Shown piece after piece: positions 55,533 through 64,000 of a DNA stretch of 64,000 nucleotides. The stretch lies in contig NZ_LZJK01000020.1 in assembly GCF_001667945.1 (NCBI RefSeq), forward strand, positions 1-64,000, in the 5' to 3' direction. A program made the translations under genes and the position numbers. Positions within the stretch are counted from its first letter, which is position 1. Each line of letters starts with the position of its first letter. The stretch is from Mycolicibacter sinensis. GTDB taxonomy: Bacteria; Actinomycetota; Actinomycetes; Mycobacteriales; Mycobacteriaceae. The notes under the pieces are model-generated. The model saw nothing but the letters and a program-made list of their open reading frames with translations. It was not told the origin of the DNA and did not search any database.

Positions 55533-57167
55533 CTAGGTGACCAGGGCCACCGAGTTGGCCCGGCGCAGCTTGCCCGACGGGGTCTTGGGGATGCTGCCCG
55601 GCCCGAGCACCACCACATTGCGGGGCCGCATGTCAACTTCGGTGACCACCTCGTGGGCCACCTGATGCTCGATCCGGCGTACCTCGGCCGGATCCTGCCA
55701 GGCATTGGACTCCACCGCGACCGCGAACGTCTCTCGCGAGTGCCCGGCGTCCAGGCGCACCGCCACCGCACAGCCCGGCCGCACGCCTTCCACGCGGCCC
55801 GCGGCCCGTTCGATGTCGGTCGGGTAGATGTTGCGGCCGGCCATGATGATGACGTCCTTGACCCGGCCGCACACCACGACGTGACCGTTCTCCATCTGGT
55901 AGCCCAGGTCGCCCGTGTCGTACCAGCCGTGCTCGTCCTGCGCCGGCAGGAAGCCGGCCATGGTCAGATAACCCGGGGTCACCGGCTCGCCGCGCAGTTG
56001 GATCACGCCGACGCCGCGCGGCGGCAGCGAATTGCCGTGCTCGTCGACGATCCGGATCTCGATGCCCTCCAGCAGCGGCCCCAGGGAGGCCAGCCGCCGG
56101 GTGTTGCCCTTGGTGGCCGGCACCGCGCGGCGCAGGGCGGCCAGCAGGTCGGCATCGACCTCGTCGACCACCAGTCCCGCGCCGCATTTGGAGAACGACA
56201 CCGCCAGCACCGTCTCGGCCATACCGTAGGCCGGCAGGATCGCCGACGGCTTGAGGCCGAACGGCCTACCCGCGTCGATGAGGTCCTCGACGTCGGCCGG
56301 CTCGACCGGTTCCGCGCCCGACAGCGCGAACCGCAGCGTGGACAGGTCGAACTGCCCCGGTGTGGCCTGCTTGCGCAGCCGCTTGGCGAACAGCGCGTAG
56401 GCGAAGTTCGGGGCCGCGGTCATGGTGCCCTTGTACTTGTCGATCAGCTTGGCCCACAGCAGCGTGTCGCGCAGGAAGTCCATCGGGGTGATCTTGACCA
56501 GCTCGGCGCCGAAGTACATCGGCACCGTCAAAAAGCCGATCATGCCCATGTCGTGGAAGCACGGCAGCCAGCTCACCATGACGTCCTTCTCGACGTCGTA
56601 CTCGGCGCTGACGAACATCGCCTCGGCGTTGGAGTAGATGTTGCGGTGGGTGATCTGCACGGCCTTCGGAGACCCGGTGGAACCGGACGTCAGCTGCATC
56701 AGCGCCAGATCGTCCTCACCGGCCTCCACGGGGTCGATCGGGTCGGCGGCCAGCAGCTCGGCGACGGTCAGGACCTTGAGCCCCTTCTCCTGCAGCACCG
56801 GCATCGCGGCCAGGAACGGATCGGAGATGATCACCGCCTTGGCGTCGATCATGTCGACGACGGTCATGGTGTCTTCGGCCCAGACCGCCAAGTCGGTGCG
56901 CGGGGTGGGCTGGTGCAGCATGGTCAGGCTAGCGGCGCGGATCCACACGCCCTGCGCGGTGGGGGCGATTTCGACCGGGGCGCCGGCCAGCACACCGACC
57001 GCGTCGCCCGGCCCGACGCCGGCCGCGGCCAAACCGCCGGCGATGCGGCGCGCGCGCTCGTGGACCTCGCCCCAGGTGTGCCGGACCGGGTGGTGCGGCT
57101 CACCGGTGACCATGCCCTTGGTGGATTCGCGGGCGCTGCGGAACATGTTGTCGGTAAACCTGCTCAC
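55533..57167 (-). CDS. Fatty-acyl-AMP ligase/acyl-CoA synthetase (Rv1013/Pks16-like)
   Basis: 544 residues, the same length I recall for Rv1013, which H37Rv calls pks16 although it is an adenylating enzyme. ANL-superfamily motifs: [16 protein letters not shown] (A3), [20 protein letters not shown] (A5), YDTGDLGY (A7), [14 protein letters not shown] (A8) and [13 protein letters not shown] with the A10 Lys. It activates an acyl acid as the AMP ester and may load an ACP or CoA. It belongs to the conserved flank rather than to the PKS region. Confidence 0.92.
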   Translation of the reverse strand: MSRFTDNMFRSARESTKGMVTGEPHHPVRHTWGEVHERARRIAGGLAAAGVGPGDAVGVLAGAPVEIAPTAQGVWIRAASLTMLHQPTPRTDLAVWAEDTMTVVDMIDAKAVIISDPFLAAMPVLQEKGLKVLTVAELLAADPIDPVEAGEDDLALMQLTSGSTGSPKAVQITHRNIYSNAEAMFVSAEYDVEKDVMVSWLPCFHDMGMIGFLTVPMYFGAELVKITPMDFLRDTLLWAKLIDKYKGTMTAAPNFAYALFAKRLRKQATPGQFDLSTLRFALSGAEPVEPADVEDLIDAGRPFGLKPSAILPAYGMAETVLAVSFSKCGAGLVVDEVDADLLAALRRAVPATKGNTRRLASLGPLLEGIEIRIVDEHGNSLPPRGVGVIQLRGEPVTPGYLTMAGFLPAQDEHGWYDTGDLGYQMENGHVVVCGRVKDVIIMAGRNIYPTDIERAAGRVEGVRPGCAVAVRLDAGHSRETFAVAVESNAWQDPAEVRRIEHQVAHEVVTEVDMRPRNVVVLGPGSIPKTPSGKLRRANSVALVT

Positions 57168-57417
57168 GACGGCCTCCTAGCCGGCACCGGTACTTTGCCA
57201 ACGGGCTGAAATTTCATGTTCCACCTGCTGGAGACCACTTGGCGAGAGGCGCGCGACACAAATAGGTGGCGGTTGCATCTCGATACCGTAATGTGCGGCC
57301 CACCAGCTCGGCGTTGCGTCTGGTTGGCGGGAACGTCCTGGCCGCGATTAGTCACCGCGCTGTATCTTAAACTCCTCTTAATCGAGGGGCAAATCCGGCG
57401 CCCGATTGGGGTCGCCG

Positions 57418-58380
57418 TCACACTCCGGTCACCGATGACGGCACCACCCGGGCGCCGTAGACCGGGCCGCTGGCCACCCGCACCGCGCGCCCGGCCCCCA
57501 CCGCAGCCAGCTCGACGGCCACGTCAGCCGCCGAGGCCGCCGAGGCGCACAGAAACGCACACGTGGGCCCGGAACCGGTCACGATGCCCGACAGTGCACC
57601 GGCCTCCACACCGGCACGCAGCGTGCGCCGCAACGCGGGGTTGAGGCTGACCGCGGCCGCCTGCAGGTCATTGCCGAGCAGGCCGGCCAACCGCTGGGGA
57701 TCACCGGCGGCCAACGCCGCCAGCACCGGCTCGGACTCACCCAGCTCCGGCAGGGCGCGCCCGGTGTCGCGCAGCCGGTCCAGCTCGGCGAAGACCGCGG
57801 GCGTGGATAAGCCGCCCTCGGCGAAGACCAGCACCCAGTGGAACGTCTCGCGGGTGAGCACCGTCGCCAGTTCTTCGCCGCGGCCGGTGCCCAATGCGGT
57901 ACCGCCGTGCAGCGCGAACGGCACGTCGCTGCCCAGCCGGGCGGCCAGGGCGTGCAGGTCGCGGCGCGGCACGCCCAGTTCCCAGAGCACGTTCATCCCG
58001 ACCAGGACCGCCGCCGCGTCGGCGCTCCCGCCGGCCATACCGCCGGCCACCGGGATGGACTTGTCGACCGTGATCGCCACGTCGGGGGCCCGCCCGACGT
58101 GCTCGGCCATCAGCTCGGCGGCGCGCCAGGCCAAGTTGCGGTCATCGGTGGGCAGCACGTCGGCGCCTTCACCGGCGATCCGCAACGACAGCACGTCGGC
58201 GTCGCGGACCGTCACCTCATCGACCAGGGAAACCGCGTGAAAGACGGTGGTCAGCTCGTGGTAACCGTCGTCGCGGCGGTCGCCGACCGCCAGGTAGAGG
58301 TTGAGCTTGCCCGGCACCCGCACGGTGACCGACCCGGTCGGGGACCACTCGGCGGCGGCATTTCCGTCGGATGCGGTCAC
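57418..58380 (-). CDS. ispE: 4-diphosphocytidyl-2-C-methyl-D-erythritol kinase
   Basis: 320 residues. GHMP kinase of the MEP isoprenoid pathway, which makes decaprenyl phosphate precursors used also as glycan carriers. Seen motifs: [24 protein letters not shown] at the N-terminus (in part), [18 protein letters not shown] for ATP, and the C-terminal [14 protein letters not shown]. Matches Rv1011. The rpfB-ksgA-ispE order is kept, but a PE-PPE gene and a kinase gene now separate ksgA from ispE. Confidence 0.96.
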   Translation of the reverse strand: MTASDGNAAAEWSPTGSVTVRVPGKLNLYLAVGDRRDDGYHELTTVFHAVSLVDEVTVRDADVLSLRIAGEGADVLPTDDRNLAWRAAELMAEHVGRAPDVAITVDKSIPVAGGMAGGSADAAAVLVGMNVLWELGVPRRDLHALAARLGSDVPFALHGGTALGTGRGEELATVLTRETFHWVLVFAEGGLSTPAVFAELDRLRDTGRALPELGESEPVLAALAAGDPQRLAGLLGNDLQAAAVSLNPALRRTLRAGVEAGALSGIVTGSGPTCAFLCASAASAADVAVELAAVGAGRAVRVASGPVYGARVVPSSVTGV

Positions 58381-58415
58381 GCCGATGAGACTAACGGGTA
58401 CATCCGTGCGGGTGG

Positions 58416-59894
58416 CTACCCGAACAGGTCGGCGAAGTCCGCTTGGATCGAGCTCAGCGCGCTGCTCATCACCATGAACTCGAAGCCGGCCGCCATGGTG
58501 ACCAGCCCGGTGCTGGCCGCCAGCGGCAGACCGATCGCGTTGAGCAGGTCACCAGAGGCCAGCTCCTGGGCGAACAACGTCGCGCTGTAGGCCGGCAGAG
58601 TGGTGACCAAGGCGTTGAGGATGTCGGCGGTCGGCAGCAGCGTGCTGTACAGGGTCGCGCCGGCACTGGTGAACGTGTTGACGATGTCGGTCAGGCTGGG
58701 CATGACGAACTCGGAGCTGCCGGTGCCGAAATCCCAGAGGTCCGCCGCGCTGCCCGACGACAGGTGCTGCAGGTCCTCGGTGAAGTCGGTCCAGCCCTGC
58801 TGCGCACCGTTGACCAGGGCGGTGAATACGTCGGTGAGACTGACATCCGGGAACACCCCGAACGGGGTGGACACATCGGCGGGCCCCTGCGACCAGCCGT
58901 GCTCGATGTCCCCGTAGCCGAGGTTGACCAGCACCCGCAGGCTCGGCTGCAGCAGGTCGGCGATCGCATTGCCGAATCCACTGCCCCGCAACGGCTGCAG
59001 CAGCGGCAGGTCCTCGGTGGGAATCATGAAGTAGTGGGTGTTGCCGGTGTAGCCCTCGCTGACCGGCAGCTCGATGGCCGTCGCCAGCTGGGCGTCGGTC
59101 AGCGTCGGGTAAGTGCCATGCACGTACATGATGCCCATGAAGGCGTTGAGGTCCGACAAGAAGTTCAGCGGGTACTTGGGGAAGTCGGCGAAGCCGTCAT
59201 ACTCCTGCGTGTAAAACGCGGTCTCCCAAGGGGTGTCGGCCGGGGTTCCGCCGCTGAACGTGACGCCCAGGCTGGGCAGTGTCAGCTCCGGCAGGTTCGG
59301 GTTGATGCTGGTCAGGTCGAAGCGGGACAGCAGGCCGCCGTCGGGGGTGCTGGGGCTGCCCAGCATCACGAAGGACAGTTGGTCGGCGTCCGGCCGCTGG
59401 TCCTCGGGCAGGCTCAGCAGCTGCTTGATCTCCAGCGCGTTGATGACACCGCTCTGCGAATAGCCCAGCACGACAAGGTTATTGCCGGCGGCGGTCTCTT
59501 CCATGATCTTCTGGTGCAGGATCTCCACGCCCTGGTCCAGCGAGGTGTCCAGTGGCAGCGACTTCACGCCGGTGAGCGGGTACAGCCCCTCCGGGGTGAA
59601 CAGCGGGTTGGTGACGTCCACCGGGAAGAGCGGCTGGCCGGCGAACTTGGGCGTCGCGGGGTCCAGGAACCGGTCGGTGAGGGCGGTCAGGTACTGCGGG
59701 GGCGGGATGGGCAGCCCGCTGCCGCCCATGATCCACGACTCGGTGTCCAGCAAGCTCGCCTGGGCCACCACGGTTTTCGCGCTCCCGGCCACCCCGGGTG
59801 CTACCGCAGGCACCACCCCGAGCGCCAGGGCGCCGGCTACAGCCAGGGGCACGGCGCCCAACGTTCGCAGGTTAGGACCGGACAGCGTGGTCAT
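58416..59894 (-). CDS. PE-PPE domain serine hydrolase-like protein
   Basis: 492 residues. An N-terminal signal-like segment ([21 protein letters not shown]) precedes the PE-PPE alpha/beta-hydrolase domain, with Ser146 in GYSQS, a likely Asp in [12 protein letters not shown] and His in MYVHGTYP. It resembles the protein at 29178, 29 kb away, in layout and motifs but is clearly diverged. It lies between ispE and the small kinase, in a stretch where H37Rv has ispE next to ksgA (with Rv1012 nearby). Substrate unknown; extracellular esterase or acyltransferase. Confidence 0.88.
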   Translation of the reverse strand: MTTLSGPNLRTLGAVPLAVAGALALGVVPAVAPGVAGSAKTVVAQASLLDTESWIMGGSGLPIPPPQYLTALTDRFLDPATPKFAGQPLFPVDVTNPLFTPEGLYPLTGVKSLPLDTSLDQGVEILHQKIMEETAAGNNLVVLGYSQSGVINALEIKQLLSLPEDQRPDADQLSFVMLGSPSTPDGGLLSRFDLTSINPNLPELTLPSLGVTFSGGTPADTPWETAFYTQEYDGFADFPKYPLNFLSDLNAFMGIMYVHGTYPTLTDAQLATAIELPVSEGYTGNTHYFMIPTEDLPLLQPLRGSGFGNAIADLLQPSLRVLVNLGYGDIEHGWSQGPADVSTPFGVFPDVSLTDVFTALVNGAQQGWTDFTEDLQHLSSGSAADLWDFGTGSSEFVMPSLTDIVNTFTSAGATLYSTLLPTADILNALVTTLPAYSATLFAQELASGDLLNAIGLPLAASTGLVTMAAGFEFMVMSSALSSIQADFADLFG

Positions 59895-60043
59895 GGCGAA
59901 CCTCCCAGGATGACGACCGGATGATTATCACTCTGTGCCAGCGAAATGTCATTCGATTTTTGCTATTCAATCATCTGATTCTTAGTTTTGCGGCATCGGC
60001 GCGCCACCGGCGTGCTTCGCGGCCGAGAACGGTGCCGTCGCCA

Positions 60044-60049
60044 TAACCT
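60044..60049 (+). promoter_or_regulatory. Possible -10 element (TAACCT) for a leaderless kinase transcript
   Basis: TAACCT ends 7 bases before the chosen ATG of the Ser/Thr kinase gene, with no ribosome-binding site in the gap. It supports that ATG over earlier in-frame starts. Confidence 0.4.
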
Positions 60050-60820
60050 GGTGAGCATGGGTGAGGCCGGCGGGGACTTCGGCGGCTACCTGATCGATCG
60101 AGAGGTCGGGCGCGGGGGGCACGCCACGGTGTATCAGGCTCATCCTGCGAACTCCGGGGCCGGCCCGGCTCCGCTGGTGGCACTGAAGGTCCTCGACGAA
60201 TCGCACCGCACCCCCGCTCAGCAGGCCCGGCTGGACCGCGAGTTCGAGTTCGCCCGCGCGCTCGACCACCCCAACATCGTGACGGTCTACCGCCACGGGC
60301 CCTTCTGGCTGGCGATGCAGTTCGTCGACGGCGGCAAGTCGACCGGCCTGCAGACGGTGCCGGATCGCCTGGCTGCCCTGGCCCAGATCGCCTCAGCCCT
60401 GGACTATGCCCACCACAGCGGCATCGTGCACTGCGACGTCAAACCGGCCAACATCCTGATCCCCGCGGACTTCCCCCGCGCCGGGGCGGTGCTGACCGAC
60501 TTCGGCTCGGCCCACGCCGTCGTCGAGGACGTCTGGTCACGGCCCCGGAGACCGGGCAGTCCCGAGGTCTCACTGCCCTACACCGCTCCGGAGATCCTGT
60601 GCGGCAAGGCCCCGTCGGCCGCCACCGACGAATACGCACTGGCCTGTACCGCGGTCGAATTGCTCACCGGGGCGCCACCCTTCCCCGCCGCGAGCGCAGC
60701 CGAACTCGTGGATGCGCACCTGCGGCGACTGCCGCCGCCGGTCTCGGGGGCGTTCGGTCCGGCTGCCCGGGCGCTCGACGTGGTGGTGGAACGGGCCCTG
60801 GCGAAGTTCCCGGCGCGGCG

Positions 60821-63014
<2,194 letters not shown>

Positions 63015-63854
63015 TCACGGCAAGTCGTAGACCCGACGGGCGTTGCGGCTCGTGACCCGCGCCAGCTCGGCCGCCGACCCCCCCAGCAGCTCAGCTAGCG
63101 CGTGGACAGTGTAGGGCAGGCAGTACGGCTCGTTGGGCGCGCCGCGATAGGGATGCGGGGTCAGAAACGGTGCGTCGGTCTCCACCAGCAGCTGTTCGGC
63201 CGGGATCGACGGCACGGCTTCCCGCAGGTCACGAGCATTCTTGAAGCTGACGGTGCCGGACAGGCTCAGCATCCACCCGGCGTCGACGCAGGTGTGAGCC
63301 ATCTCGGGCGCCGACGAAAAACAGTGGAAGATCACCGTCTCGGGTGCGCCCTCGGCGCGCAAGACGTCGAGGACGGCGTCATCGGCGTCACGGTTGTGGA
63401 TCATCAGCGGCTTGCGGGTCCGTTTGGCCAAGTCGATGTGCCAGGCGAACGCCTCTTTTTGGGTGGCTGGCTCCGCACAGCCGTCCAGGCGGCCCGGCCA
63501 GTACAGATCCAGCCCGGTCTCGCCGATCGCCACCACCCGCGGGTGGGCGGCCAGCGCCTCGATCTCGGTGCGGGCGTCGTCGGTCAGGCTGCCGGCACGG
63601 GTGGGGTGCAGCGCCACCGCGGCGAAGACCCGCTCGTCGGCCTCGGCGGCCCGGGTCACCCAGCGCGCCGAGGCCAGGTCGTCGGCGACGGTGACCACGG
63701 CCTGCACCCCGACGGCGGCGGCCCGGTCCATGATCGCGTGCAGCATCGTGTCGTCTTCGGCGCCGCAGGCATCCAGGTGGGTGTGCGCGTCGACCAGCGG
63801 ACTCAGCGGCTCCGGCGCGGGCGGTGGAGTTTTGGCTGACCGTTTCGAACTCAC
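63015..63854 (-). CDS. tatD: TatD-family metal-dependent hydrolase/DNase
   Basis: 279 residues from a GTG giving SSKRSAKTPPP after the initiator; the conserved part begins at LVDAHTHLDACGA. Metal ligands are in DAHTHLD, the Glu of IGETGLD, the His of PLMIHNRDAD and FHCFSS, and the Asp of LVETDAPFLTPH. These enzymes are TIM-barrel 3'-5' exonucleases. Homologue of Rv1008. It is divergent from metG with a 21-bp gap. Confidence 0.94.
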   Translation of the reverse strand: MSSKRSAKTPPPAPEPLSPLVDAHTHLDACGAEDDTMLHAIMDRAAAVGVQAVVTVADDLASARWVTRAAEADERVFAAVALHPTRAGSLTDDARTEIEALAAHPRVVAIGETGLDLYWPGRLDGCAEPATQKEAFAWHIDLAKRTRKPLMIHNRDADDAVLDVLRAEGAPETVIFHCFSSAPEMAHTCVDAGWMLSLSGTVSFKNARDLREAVPSIPAEQLLVETDAPFLTPHPYRGAPNEPYCLPYTVHALAELLGGSAAELARVTSRNARRVYDLP

Positions 63855-63872
63855 TGGCACACCATAAGGTGA

Positions 63873-64000
<128 letters not shown>

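Noticed and set aside
55533..57167. Acyl-AMP ligase as the dedicated loader of the Mas-like PKS
   Set aside because: It lies in the conserved flank at the place of Rv1013 and 17 kb from the PKS, so a specific link is not supported.

Overview
The window is chromosomal DNA of a Mycobacterium outside the M. tuberculosis complex. The two ends follow the M. tuberculosis H37Rv order Rv1007c to Rv1025, in reverse: DUF501, DivIC/FtsB-like, eno, lpqU, mazG, mfd and a TetR gene on the left; glmU, prsA, lpqT, rplY, pth, the Rv1013-like acyl-AMP ligase, ispE, ksgA, rpfB, tatD and metG on the right. High G+C, GTG starts, and PE, PPE and Esx proteins of ESX-5 type agree with this. Family and H37Rv comparisons are from memory; no search was run.

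Left flank (1-11.6 kb): housekeeping genes on the minus strand, interrupted between lpqU and mazG by an insertion relative to H37Rv. The insertion holds a sigC gene whose frame is open upstream into a zinc-finger membrane domain, and a PPE-PPW protein.

Centre (11.7-48.3 kb): about 37 kb between tRNA-Gln and glmU, where H37Rv has only neighbouring genes Rv1018c and Rv1019. It reads as a Wzx/Wzy-type surface polysaccharide or glycolipid locus. The export side (11.7-18.9 kb, both strands) has a GT2 glycosyltransferase, Wzx-like flippase, degenerate SGNH lipoprotein, clan-A glycoside hydrolase, two Wzz-like proteins and a Wzy-like polymerase. An NHL-propeller protein follows. Block A (26.3 to 20.3 kb, minus strand) is GT4, epimerase, SDR, Gfo/Idh oxidoreductase, HddA, HddC and a small membrane protein. 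Next come an orphan protein, two methyltransferases, a PE-PPE serine hydrolase and two tandem beta-helix acyltransferases. Block B (45.8 to 32.5 kb, minus strand) is a phosphoglycosyl transferase, GmhA, GmhB, a transaldolase, GDP-mannose dehydratase-like and GDP-fucose synthase-like enzymes, GT4 and a 2113-residue reducing PKS. A PE-PPE-EsxM-EsxN quartet lies just upstream on the same strand.

The genes fit one scheme. Transaldolase, GmhA, HddA, GmhB and HddC would make GDP-D-glycero-D-manno-heptose, and the Gmd/Fcl pair could turn it into a GDP-6-deoxyheptose. The phosphoglycosyl transferase and three glycosyltransferases would build a repeat unit on a polyprenyl carrier, Wzx flip it, Wzy and Wzz polymerise it, and methyl- and acyltransferases decorate it. 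The PKS, at the end of the heptose block, could supply a lipid that the PE-PPE hydrolase transfers. This scheme is inference. The heptose pathway is split between blocks A and B, which ties the two together.

Right flank (48.7-64 kb): conserved core with additions (arsC-like gene, hemophore-like and Pro-rich secreted proteins, an SDR, a second PE-PPE hydrolase, a small soluble Ser/Thr kinase) and a leader upstream of rpfB resembling the known rpfB RNA switch.
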